Assembly (NCBI RefSeq): GCF_011682235.2
Contig: NZ_CP076718.1
Span: 911,285 to 975,284 of the forward strand
Direction: 5' to 3'
DNA: 64,000 nucleotides
Source: Rhodocaloribacter litoris
Lineage (GTDB): Bacteria; Bacteroidota; Rhodothermia; Rhodothermales; ISCAR-4553
Shown: positions 54,921 to 63,416 of the stretch, one piece after another
How the letters are laid out: each line of letters opens with the position of its first letter
Numbering within the stretch: position 1 is the stretch's first letter
The notes under the pieces: model-generated
The model's input: the letters and a program-made list of their open reading frames with translations, nothing else
Databases searched by the model: none
What the model was told of the DNA's origin: nothing
Translations under genes and position numbers: made by a program

Positions 54921-55355
54921 ATGAAAAACCACGTCCAAGGCCCGCTCCTCGCCCTCCTGCTCTGCACCCTCATCCTGGGTACCGGCTGCCAGAATCGACA
55001 GGAAAGCACACCGGACACGTCTGACACTCCTGATCCAAGAGCTATGACCACGGCGCCCCGGACCCTTACCGTCACCATCTCGGCCGACGGCACCTTCTCC
55101 CCGGACCCGATCAGTCCCAACCCCGGCGACACGGTCGAGTTCATGGCCGATGGGACCGACGTGGTCCTGTGCGTGGAGCCGGCCTCCCTCTTCGGCGGCG
55201 AGCGCTATGAGATCCCGGCGGGGACGAGCCTGCCGCTGGAGGTGCAGCCCGACGCCATCAATATTTCGTTTGCCTACGTAGCCATCCTGGGCGACCTCTC
55301 GGCCGGCTGCGAGGGCGCTCGCGGGGGTGAAGGCGGCGGCACCACCGGCCCGTGA
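54921..55355 (+). CDS. Small lipoprotein with cupredoxin-like strand pattern
   Basis: A 144-aa lipoprotein (LILGTGC, Cys23). The mature part, TLTVTISADGTFSPDPISPNPGDTVEFMADGTDVVLCVEP, recalls a cupredoxin-type beta-sandwich but lacks a visible copper-ligand set. It has a Gly-rich tail. It lies between the kinase and metacaspase genes and is presumably cotranscribed. I would not claim copper binding. Confidence 0.6.
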   Translation: MKNHVQGPLLALLLCTLILGTGCQNRQESTPDTSDTPDPRAMTTAPRTLTVTISADGTFSPDPISPNPGDTVEFMADGTDVVLCVEPASLFGGERYEIPAGTSLPLEVQPDAINISFAYVAILGDLSAGCEGARGGEGGGTTGP

Positions 55356-55469
55356 CCCGCGCCCGTCCGGCCGACCCGTGCTGGCGTGCGGCTTCCTCCC
55401 CGTCGGGGGGCATCGTGTGCCACGGCCAGACCGCCGTCCTCTCTCTCTGATGCCAACCCCGACCGCCCC

Positions 55470-57551
55470 ATGTCTCCTCGTCCCGCCCTCTCGACCCTGC
55501 TCCTCGGGCTCCTCCTCGCCGGCTGCGTCCCGGGCGAGACGCCGTCCCCGCAAGCCGCCCCGACGACGGCCACCACCTTCGCTTCGGAACACCCGGAGAC
55601 ACCCCCGCTCCCCGATTCGACGCCGTCAACGCCTCTCCAGGCTCCGGCCGCCTGTGCGCCGGGCGGCAACGGCGCGAGGGCAGTCCGCGCCCCCGACGGC
55701 AGTCCCACCCGGCTGGCCCTGCTCGTGGGGATCGACGCCTACCCCAACCTGTCCCGCTTCTCCCAGTTGAAGGGAGCCGTCAACGACGTGGCACGGATGC
55801 AGGCGATGCTCACCACCCGGTTCGACTTTCCCCCGGAGAACGTGTGGACGCTCTGCGACGGGGACGCCACGCGCAAGGGCATCCTCGACGCCTTCGAGCA
55901 CCACCTGATTGCCCGGTCCCGCCCCGGCGACATCGTCGTCTTCCACTACAGCGGCCACGGGTCGATGCTTCCCGACGCCTCCGGCGACGAGCTCGACGGG
56001 CTCGACGAGACGCTCGTCCCCAGCGACAGCGACCGGCACGGCGCCCGCGACATCCGGGACGACGAGATCCAGGCGTTGCTGGGCCGGCTGCCCGAGGGGG
56101 TGCACCTGACCCTCATCTTCGACAGTTGCCACTCCGGCACCGCCACCCGCGACCTCGAAGGGGGACGCCCCCGCCGCCTCGACCGGGACAGCCTGCTGCA
56201 GGCCGCCGGCACGCGGAGCCTGGCCGGCGCCGACGCCGCCACCCTGGACGCTCCCGTCCGCGACTACGTGCTCATCTCCGGTGCCCGGGCCGACCAGCAG
56301 GCCAAGGAGCTGAAGGACCGGCCCAACGGGGCCCTCACCTACTACCTCACCGAGACGCTGAGCCGCGCCGACTCGGCCCTCACCTATACCGACCTGATGG
56401 ATGTGGTGCGGGGCCGGGTCAACGAGCAGTTCGCCAACCAGACGCCCCAGCTGGAGGGCACCGGGCGGGAACGCTATGCCTTCAGCGACGCCTCCAGCCT
56501 GGCCGAGCCGCATCTGCTGGTGAAGCCCCTCCCCGACGGCCGGGCCCGCCTGCAGGCCGGGGCCGTGCACGGCATGACCGCCGGCTCCCGGTTCGACGTC
56601 TACCCGCCCGGCACCAAGCGGTTTGCGCCCCCGGCCGAGCCCATCGCCTCGCTCCGGCTGACCCACGTCGACGCCTTCACCTCCGAGGCCGAGGTCCTCT
56701 CCGCCCCGCCGGACGGCCTGCCCGAGGCGGCGCGGGCCGTAGAACGGGAGCACCGCTACCCCGAGCTGCACATGCAGCTGCGCTACGAAGGGCTGGCGGC
56801 CTCGCCCACCCTGCAGGCCGTCAGGCAGCGGCTGGACGCCCTGCCCCACATCCAGGCCGTCGCCGAAGACGCCGACACCTACCACCTGCGCCTCTACGAA
56901 CACGAGGGCCGGATCCACGTCCGCCAGGATGAGGTGGTCTTCTCCACGCCCGTCCCCCTCGACGAAGCCGACGCCGTGGACCACGTCGTTCGCCAGGTCA
57001 GCCAGTGGGCACGGTGGTTCAACGTGCTGGCCCTCGAAGCCGCCGACGACCGCGCCCAGGTGGTGCTGCACCTGCGCTTCGACGACCCCAACCACGACGG
57101 CAGCCGCCCGTGGAACGACGTCTCGGAAGGCGCCACGATGTTCTATTCGTTCGAGAACCGGACCGAAAAGGACCTCTACATCACCGGCGTGGCCCTCTTT
57201 GCCACCGGCAAGATCCAGCCGTTCTACCCGTTCCCGCCCGGCGCCGGCGAGCGCCTCAAGGCCGGGCAGAAGAGCGACGAGTTCCGCATCCGCAACCTGA
57301 AGCTACCCGAGGGGGACGACCGCCCCTACACCCGCGACGTCCTGAAGGTGTTTGCCACCACCGCCCCCGTCGACCTCAGCAGCCTGATGCAGGAGGGAAT
57401 CCGGGGAGAGGATCCCACCGGCCGGCTGGCCGAAGATCCCCTCGGCCTCTTGCTGCTGCAGGCCACCGGCAACACCACCCGCGACTTCACCCCGGAGGAG
57501 GTGGGCGACTGGTTCACCGCCCAGACGGCCTACGTCGTCCGCCGCCGCTGA
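55470..57551 (+). CDS. Caspase-like (peptidase C14) lipoprotein
   Basis: A 693-aa lipoprotein (lipobox LLLAGC, Cys19). After a Pro/Thr-rich linker, the metacaspase domain spans about 80-360, with the dyad His163 (FHYSGHGS) and Cys220 (FDSCHSG), and the Asp-rich DELDGLDETLVPSDS typical of type I metacaspases. The C-terminal half contains a DUF4384-like region (MFYSFENRTEKDLYITGVALFATGKIQPFYP). Bacterial metacaspases cleave after Arg/Lys in most tested cases. Anchoring outside the inner membrane is unusual for a regulated death protease. Start at 55470 preferred over 55386. Confidence 0.9.
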   Translation: MSPRPALSTLLLGLLLAGCVPGETPSPQAAPTTATTFASEHPETPPLPDSTPSTPLQAPAACAPGGNGARAVRAPDGSPTRLALLVGIDAYPNLSRFSQLKGAVNDVARMQAMLTTRFDFPPENVWTLCDGDATRKGILDAFEHHLIARSRPGDIVVFHYSGHGSMLPDASGDELDGLDETLVPSDSDRHGARDIRDDEIQALLGRLPEGVHLTLIFDSCHSGTATRDLEGGRPRRLDRDSLLQAAGTRSLAGADAATLDAPVRDYVLISGARADQQAKELKDRPNGALTYYLTETLSRADSALTYTDLMDVVRGRVNEQFANQTPQLEGTGRERYAFSDASSLAEPHLLVKPLPDGRARLQAGAVHGMTAGSRFDVYPPGTKRFAPPAEPIASLRLTHVDAFTSEAEVLSAPPDGLPEAARAVEREHRYPELHMQLRYEGLAASPTLQAVRQRLDALPHIQAVAEDADTYHLRLYEHEGRIHVRQDEVVFSTPVPLDEADAVDHVVRQVSQWARWFNVLALEAADDRAQVVLHLRFDDPNHDGSRPWNDVSEGATMFYSFENRTEKDLYITGVALFATGKIQPFYPFPPGAGERLKAGQKSDEFRIRNLKLPEGDDRPYTRDVLKVFATTAPVDLSSLMQEGIRGEDPTGRLAEDPLGLLLLQATGNTTRDFTPEEVGDWFTAQTAYVVRRR

Positions 57552-57606
57552 CCCCCGTTCCCTCCCCCCTGTCCCTTTCCGGAACCAACCCCGCTGGAGG
57601 CCCGCC

Positions 57607-60249
57607 ATGTGCGCTCCCCGTGCCTGCCTCATCGTCGCCTGCCTGACCACGTTGCTGCTGGCGGCGCCTCCCGCCGACGCCCAGCGCTTCCGGACCGATA
57701 ACGCCGAGGTCACGCTCCACCTCACGAACGCCACCGGGGCCCCCGTCCAGGTCTACTGGCTCAACTTCTCCGGCGAGGAACAGGATTACGGCGTGCTGGA
57801 GCCGGACATGACGTGGCAACAGGGCACCTTTGCCACCCACGAATGGCGCTTCCGGCAGGAGGGCCGCCTGCTGATGACCTACGTGGCCACCGACGAGCCC
57901 CGGCAACACGTGACCGTCCGCACCGCACCCCTGCGGGAGCTGAAGCCGCCGGCCTTCGTGGCCCGTCCCCCCTACCCGTCCATCGAACGCGGCGATAACG
58001 AAGTCCGGCTCCCCTATCGCCCGCTGACCCTGTGGACCCGGCAGCCCGTCTACGACCTCGACCGCAACCCCGCCTTCTCCGTCACCTTCGACGCCCTCCT
58101 CGACGATCCCCGCCAGGAACTCATCATTGCCTTCTCCGAGAACCGTATCCCGTGGGGCATCCCCGGCGCCGACGCCCTCACCCTGCGGGCCTCCCCCTCC
58201 GACCAGGACTTCTGGTTCCGCACCAATTTCTACGAAGGCTGGCTGGACGCCTGGCTCAACTTCGAGAGCGGCGAGGAGGTGATGCGGGCCGGCCAGTGGC
58301 AACACTACGAGCTGATCCTGACCGGCACCACGTTCAAGGTGATGATCGACGGCCGGCAGGTGGCCGAGGCCAGCCTGCGCCGTGCCAACATCCCGCGCAG
58401 CGGCCACGTGGGCCTCGTCGTCTTCGGCCACGAAGCGCTGGGCGGCACGACGATCGCGTTCCGCAACGTCGCCGTGTCCGACCACTTCGGCGACGCCCTG
58501 GTGGAGACGGCCCCCGCGCCGGCCCTCGTGCGCGACGCCCCGGTTCCCCTGCCCCTCGACCGGCTCGAAGCCCTACCCGCCGTCGCCGGCATCGAGGCCA
58601 CGGCCGACGGCTTCAGCCTCCCCTACCGCCCCCTGTACCTCTGGACCGGGAGACCCGTGTATGACCTCGACGCGGCCGCCGCGTTCACGCTGGCCTTCGA
58701 GGCCCGGCTGGACGATCCCCGCCAGGAGCTCATCGTCGCCTTCTCCGAGAGCCGTCGGCCCTGGGGCGACCCCGAGGCCGATGCCCTCACCTTCCGCACC
58801 GCCCCCACCGACCAGGGCTTCTGGTTCCGCACCGGCTTCTATGCCGAGGGCCTCGACGCCTGGCTCGACTTCGAGGAAGGCGAGGAGATCGTCCGTGCCG
58901 GCCAGTGGCAGCACTACGAGGTGACCCTCACCCCCCGCGCCGTGGCCGTTTCCGTCGACGGGCGGCCGGTGGCGCAGGCCAGCCTGGAAGGCACCCCGCT
59001 CGCCCCGCGCGGATATGCCGGCTTCGTCGTCTACGGCAACGAGGCGCTGGACGGCACCCGCCTGGCCTTCCGCAACGTGCGCTACGTCACCGCCCGCGAA
59101 GCCGATCTGGCCGTTGTCAGCCCCGGCCCGCCCCTGCCCGAAGACGAACCCGAAGTGGACCCCGACGAGCCGCCCGAGGACCCGGCCCCCCTCGACCTGA
59201 CCGGCGCCGAGCCGCCCCAGCCCGTGGCCGTCACGTTCGTCAACACCGCCAGTGCCCCCCTCGACCTGTTCTGGGTGGATGAGGCCGGCGTGGAGCACGA
59301 GTATGGCGTCGTCCCGAAAGACTCGATCCGGGTGCAGGAGACCCTGCCCACCCACACCTGGCGGCTCAAGCTCCTCGACGAACTCATCGACACCTACGAA
59401 GCCGGTACCGGGGCTTCCCAGGTCCATCTGATCAAGCCGCCCCCGCCCGACCTCCTAGCCCGCGCCACCGCTACCCGCGACTTCGAGTCCGAGACGACCC
59501 GGGACGACGCCGTCGATCCCGCCGCCGTTGGCAAGTACTACGCCTTCGTCATCGGCGTGCAGGACTATACCTCCGACGCGATCAACGACCTCACCTACCC
59601 GCTGCAGGACGCGCAGAACCTCATCAACACCCTGACCGAACACTTTACCTTCGAGCAGGAGGACATCGTCTTCCTGAAGAACCCGAAGAAAGACGACATC
59701 ATGAACGAGCTGGACCGGCTGGCCCAGACGGTGACCGCCCGGGACAACCTCCTCATCTTCTACGCCGGGCACGGCACCTGGGATGACCGGATGGAGCAGG
59801 GCTTCTGGCTGCCGGCCGACGCCGAGAAGGAGCGGCGCTCCAAGTGGGTCTCGAACAACACCCTGCAGACCTACCTCAAGGGCATCCCTGCCCGGCACAC
59901 GCTGCTCATCTCCGACGCCTGCTTCAGCGGCGGCATCTTCCGCACGCGTGACGCCTTCAGCACCGCCGACCGGGCCATCCGCGAGCTCTACAAGATCCCC
60001 AGCCGCCAGGCCATGACCAGCGGCACGTTGACCGTGGTGCCCGACAAGAGCATCTTCGTGCACTACCTGCTCAAGACGCTGCGCGAGAGCGACGCCGCCT
60101 TCCTCACGGCCCGGGCCGTTTTCGACCGCCTGCAGGAGCCCGTCATCAGCAATGCGCCGCCGGAGTTGCAGGCCACCGTCCCGCAGTACGGGGTGGTGCA
60201 GGGGACCGGGCACGAAGGCGGGGAGTTCGTGTTCATCCGTCGCCAGTGA
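57607..60249 (+). CDS. VHL-like/jelly-roll/caspase multidomain secreted protein
   Basis: An 880-aa protein with a signal peptide (to about residue 26). Order of domains: VHL-beta-like 1 (about 33-95: VTLHLTNATGAPVQVYWLNF...YGVLEPDMTWQQGTFATHEWRF), two tandem concanavalin-like jelly rolls (about 131-292 and 334-494, sharing DDPRQELI.AFSE and AGQWQHYE), an acidic Pro-rich linker (505-535), VHL-beta-like 2 (539-600: VTFVNTASAPLDLFWVDEAGVEHEYGVV...THTWRL), and a caspase domain (643-875) with His722 (YAGHGTWDD) and Cys772 (SDACFSGG). The VHL calls rest on pattern (WLNF.G, L.PG..., THEW.F). I know no described protein with this order. Confidence 0.85.
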   Translation: MCAPRACLIVACLTTLLLAAPPADAQRFRTDNAEVTLHLTNATGAPVQVYWLNFSGEEQDYGVLEPDMTWQQGTFATHEWRFRQEGRLLMTYVATDEPRQHVTVRTAPLRELKPPAFVARPPYPSIERGDNEVRLPYRPLTLWTRQPVYDLDRNPAFSVTFDALLDDPRQELIIAFSENRIPWGIPGADALTLRASPSDQDFWFRTNFYEGWLDAWLNFESGEEVMRAGQWQHYELILTGTTFKVMIDGRQVAEASLRRANIPRSGHVGLVVFGHEALGGTTIAFRNVAVSDHFGDALVETAPAPALVRDAPVPLPLDRLEALPAVAGIEATADGFSLPYRPLYLWTGRPVYDLDAAAAFTLAFEARLDDPRQELIVAFSESRRPWGDPEADALTFRTAPTDQGFWFRTGFYAEGLDAWLDFEEGEEIVRAGQWQHYEVTLTPRAVAVSVDGRPVAQASLEGTPLAPRGYAGFVVYGNEALDGTRLAFRNVRYVTAREADLAVVSPGPPLPEDEPEVDPDEPPEDPAPLDLTGAEPPQPVAVTFVNTASAPLDLFWVDEAGVEHEYGVVPKDSIRVQETLPTHTWRLKLLDELIDTYEAGTGASQVHLIKPPPPDLLARATATRDFESETTRDDAVDPAAVGKYYAFVIGVQDYTSDAINDLTYPLQDAQNLINTLTEHFTFEQEDIVFLKNPKKDDIMNELDRLAQTVTARDNLLIFYAGHGTWDDRMEQGFWLPADAEKERRSKWVSNNTLQTYLKGIPARHTLLISDACFSGGIFRTRDAFSTADRAIRELYKIPSRQAMTSGTLTVVPDKSIFVHYLLKTLRESDAAFLTARAVFDRLQEPVISNAPPELQATVPQYGVVQGTGHEGGEFVFIRRQ

Positions 60250-60259
60250 CCCGCAGCCC

Positions 60260-60697
60260 CTAGTCGCCACGCAGGAGCCGTTCCGCCTCGGCCTTCACCC
60301 GCTCGGCCAGCAGCGGGTCGTCCTCGACCAGACGCCCGACGAGCTGCACCAGCGCCGCCCGGTCCAGCGCTTCGAGCCGTGCCATGACCGGTTCCGCCCC
60401 TCTTTCGTGCAGGCACGCCAGGGCCACGGCCACGATGTGCTTGCACCAGGCCCCTGCATGATAAGGACAGGTGCACCGGGCTTCCACGAGGCCGCGCTCG
60501 TCGTGCCGCAGGCGAACCGTATAGGGCGTCGGTGCGCCGCCCCGCACGTACGCCTCGACCACATCCGGCCCCGCCCGCCGCAGCGACCGTACCGCCCCTG
60601 CCTGAAAGTATGCCCGCCCCCGTTCGATGGAATCTCCGGTCGCGTGGGTCTGGATCATCGCTTCACTCAAGCCCGGTATTTCCAGTACACCGCCCAT
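60260..60697 (-). CDS. SWIM zinc-finger protein
   Basis: A 145-aa protein with a complete SWIM motif CxCx7CxH: Cys75, Cys77, Cys85, His87 (ARCTCPYHAGAWCKHIVAVALA). The rest is helical. SWIM domains bind DNA or protein in many contexts; often they lie beside helicase genes, not here. It is convergent with the VHL/caspase gene (10-bp gap). Confidence 0.9.
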   Translation of the reverse strand: MGGVLEIPGLSEAMIQTHATGDSIERGRAYFQAGAVRSLRRAGPDVVEAYVRGGAPTPYTVRLRHDERGLVEARCTCPYHAGAWCKHIVAVALACLHERGAEPVMARLEALDRAALVQLVGRLVEDDPLLAERVKAEAERLLRGD

Positions 60698-60813
60698 GTG
60701 CGCACTTCTTGCTTTCGGTCCAGCCTATCGTCTTCCCTTCAGTATCCGACAAAGACCGGCAAAAGAAAAGGGGGGCGAAGAGGGATTCTGGCGTTTGATC
60801 CGGACCCACCGGG

Positions 60814-60861
60814 AAGAAAAAGACCGGGCTCCCGCCGCATTTCCACGACGGGAGCCCGGTC
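60814..60861 (-). terminator. Terminator of the Ala-rich lipoprotein gene
   Basis: A 13-bp perfect stem, GACCGGGCTCCCG/CGGGAGCCCGGTC (60822-60861), followed on the minus strand by a T-rich stretch (TTTTTCTT). It lies 53 bp past the stop of the 60914 gene. Confidence 0.8.
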
Positions 60862-60913
60862 CCCGAGAGGGGGAAACGCCCACCTTGACGGCGTCGCCCG
60901 GCCGGGTGACTAC

Positions 60914-62194
60914 CTAGTTCGTTGCCAGCAGGGCGAGGACGCGGCCGCCAAGCTCGGCCTTGCTGCTCGTCGCCAGGGCCGCGGCGGCTGTCGTCTCGGC
61001 ATTGCTGTAGAAGCTGGCATGTGCCGAGGCCACGACCTCGGCCGACGTCGCCGCCTCGACGGCGGCATCGAGCGTGCCCTTGAGCGTATTCAGGGAGGTT
61101 TTGACCGTCGTGATGAGTGTGGTATCGACGTTCAGCTCGGCGGCCAGCTCCGCCTCGACGGTCGTCCGGTAATCCGCCTCGGCATCGGCCAGTGCCTCCT
61201 CGCTGGCTGCGGCGCGGAGACGTGCCATCAACGTGTTCCGTGCTTCGACGAGCGCATTGACCCGTGCCGAAGCAGCCCCGGAAGCTTCGAATGCCGTCTC
61301 AACGGCGCGGGCACGGGCATAGGCCGCCAGCAGGGTGGCACGCTTGCGAAGCGCGAACCGCGCCCGGGCCGAGGTGCCGGTGTAAAACTTCAGCAGGGCC
61401 GCCTTGCCGGCCTGCCGGGCCTTGGCCTGTACCTCGGCCGAGGCGCCGGCGTCGACATAGGCCCGGGCGACGGCCTCCTCCAGCGCCTGCAGCGCCGAGG
61501 CTTCGGCCTGCGCGTTGGCGGCCGCATGCAGCGCCGCCTGCAGGTTCAGAAACGCCTCGCGCTTGCGCTCGCGGCTACGGCCCACCGTCTCGTCGTCGAC
61601 CTCGCCCTCATCCCGGGCATACTCTTCCTCGGCCTCCGTGCCGCGGGCCAGCGCCACGGCCACCTCGGCCGCCGTCGTAGTGCCGGCCTCGATCTCCGCG
61701 GCGACGTCCGCATCCACATGCACGGCCACCTCGGCCGCCGTCACCTCGTCTCCGGCGCGGGACCGGGCTTCCACATAGACGTCCGCCTCGGCCTTCGACT
61801 CGGTGGTCATCGGCATCGCCCGCACGGTGGCCTCTCCCCGGCGCTGTACGAGCACCTTCGTCGTGAAGGCTTCCTTGGTTGCCGTCAACACCATCACCTC
61901 GGCGTCGGTCTGGACGTCCAGCGCAAAGCGCCCGCCGGCGTCGGTGGTGGCCTGGCCGTCGAGGGCACGGGTCGAACCGTTGGCGGTCACCTCGGCCGCC
62001 GTCACCACGGCCCCCTCGACGTCCGCCATCGTCTTCCCGTACCCGGCCTCGTCGGTCACCCGGCCCTCCAGGCGAACCCGCTCGCCGTCATCCGGACCGG
62101 CCACCTCGTTGCTGTCGCATCCCCACAGCGCAAGCAGGCCCACCAGGACCAGCACCGGCATACTTCTTTTCCCAAGAGCGTTCAAACTTCTCAT
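60914..62194 (-). CDS. Alanine-rich helical lipoprotein
   Basis: A 426-aa lipoprotein (LLALWGC, Cys26). The N-terminal part (about 33-130) looks like a carboxypeptidase-regulatory-type beta domain (VRLEGRVTDEAGYGKTMADVEGAVVTAAEV). The rest is a long Ala/Glu-rich coiled region (many AEAxA repeats). No known function. Start taken at MRSLNALG (62194). A 17-bp palindrome lies about 105 bp upstream. Confidence 0.7.
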   Translation of the reverse strand: MRSLNALGKRSMPVLVLVGLLALWGCDSNEVAGPDDGERVRLEGRVTDEAGYGKTMADVEGAVVTAAEVTANGSTRALDGQATTDAGGRFALDVQTDAEVMVLTATKEAFTTKVLVQRRGEATVRAMPMTTESKAEADVYVEARSRAGDEVTAAEVAVHVDADVAAEIEAGTTTAAEVAVALARGTEAEEEYARDEGEVDDETVGRSRERKREAFLNLQAALHAAANAQAEASALQALEEAVARAYVDAGASAEVQAKARQAGKAALLKFYTGTSARARFALRKRATLLAAYARARAVETAFEASGAASARVNALVEARNTLMARLRAAASEEALADAEADYRTTVEAELAAELNVDTTLITTVKTSLNTLKGTLDAAVEAATSAEVVASAHASFYSNAETTAAAALATSSKAELGGRVLALLATN

Positions 62195-62298
62195 GGCTCT
62201 CCTTTGTCTTGTTAAAACGACACAACCGAATATTTTTGCCACCAAATCGTGACAAAAATATATTTCTCAAAGAGAAACAAGGTTGCACACGCCTATTC

Positions 62299-62315
62299 TG
62301 TCCGATTTTCGGACA
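62299..62315. promoter_or_regulatory. 17-bp palindrome, possible operator
   Basis: TGTCCGATTTTCGGACA: 7-bp perfect arms around TTT. It is about 105 bp upstream of the lipoprotein start in an AT-rich leader. Confidence 0.45.
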
Positions 62316-62479
62316 AACAACGTGCACTATGGTAAAGGACGACCACCCGGCGCTCTTTTATTTCAAGAAACTGTCACAGATCGGCCACTTTTCCATACCG
62401 CCCTCGACGCGCCATTGTCACAAATTTCATACTAAATAAAGCATCTGCCGGAAATGCACCGGCCGTCCTGTGAAGGAGC

Positions 62480-62677
62480 GTATAGCGTTGGTCAATGCTA
62501 TTGAGGGCGTCATGGTGAAGAGCGATGTAGTCGCACCCTTCACGGGTGCGCCCCCTGGTCCACAGGAGAGCCCGGGCTGCCCACATGTAGCCGCGGGCTT
62601 CCGCCCGGGCCCATCCAGCAGCCGGCAGGGCGCACTCTTCGCAACGACGCCTTCAACACGAATGGCCCACGCTATAC
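62480..62677. mobile_element. Fold-back repeat related to the nested element
   Basis: A 198-bp stretch whose ends are imperfect inverted repeats of about 45 bp (GTATAGCGTTGGTCAATGC and GCATTGGCC-like with GCTATAC at the right). Its left 100 bp match 33519-33620 (TATAGCGTTGGTC, GATGTAGTCGCACCC, GGGTGCGCCCC, CACAGGAGAGCCCGGGC). It does not have the GTTGACA ends of the nested copy and encodes nothing. It fills most of the 590-bp gap before the hemerythrin-like gene. Confidence 0.65.
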
Positions 62678-62836
62678 CACGGCCTCCGGACCCTCCTTTC
62701 CCGTGGTTTTGCCCCCAGACCGGCACGTGGTCTCACATGGCCGGAGTGCTCCCCTTCGGCGTCTCCCGGAAAGAAGAAATGCCGCACCGGGAGAGCGAAG
62801 CGTCCCCTGATCATCAAAAGCCCTTCGGAGCTCGCC

Positions 62837-63304
62837 TCAATCCCCGCTGCCGTAATCCTGGAAGTAGACGTCCTGGAGGAGGCGATTCTCGGCCGACTCG
62901 TGTCGCTCGAACAGGGTGATCACGTCGGTGAAGCGCTCGCGGAGGCGACGGGTCCGGGCGGGCGACGGGGCCCGGATGTCCTTCAGGACGTTGAGCACGT
63001 GGTTGAGATCGGCCACCACCTTGTGGTGCTCCTCCTGAAGCGTCTCGACCCGGGCGGCATACTGCGGTGCCAGGCGCACCACGTCCTGGATGAACCCGCC
63101 CTCCTCCTCGAGATCGAACTGTTTGAGCAGGAGGGTCTGGAAATCCCGCAGGCGCCACAACAGATCGAGCTTCCACCGGACGAAATCGTCCGCCGGCATC
63201 TCCCAGGTTTCCGGCCGGGTGAGGGTTTCGATACTTTCCCCGATCCGCCGGTATCCGTCCTCGATCTGACGGGCAATGGCCATATCGACCTCGCGCGTTT
63301 CCAT
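62837..63304 (-). CDS. Hemerythrin-like helical protein
   Basis: A 155-aa protein with four helices and His/Glu positions fitting an HHE (hemerythrin-like) domain: FDLEEEGGF, EEHHKVVADLNHVL and FERHESAENRLLQDVY. GGAGGAGG precedes the ATG (about 5-12 nt). Hemerythrin-like proteins bind di-iron and act in oxygen or nitric oxide sensing. Not all metal ligands can be confirmed without alignment. Cytosolic. Confidence 0.65.
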   Translation of the reverse strand: METREVDMAIARQIEDGYRRIGESIETLTRPETWEMPADDFVRWKLDLLWRLRDFQTLLLKQFDLEEEGGFIQDVVRLAPQYAARVETLQEEHHKVVADLNHVLNVLKDIRAPSPARTRRLRERFTDVITLFERHESAENRLLQDVYFQDYGSGD

Positions 63305-63416
63305 GACGTCCTCCTCCCGTTGAAGCTTGTGCCGGTGGGTCCCCGCTCTCCCATCAATCTTAAGAAAAACAGATCCCTGTCACAAGCCCCCGGGCGGCGA
63401 CGCGGCAGGCGAGGGA

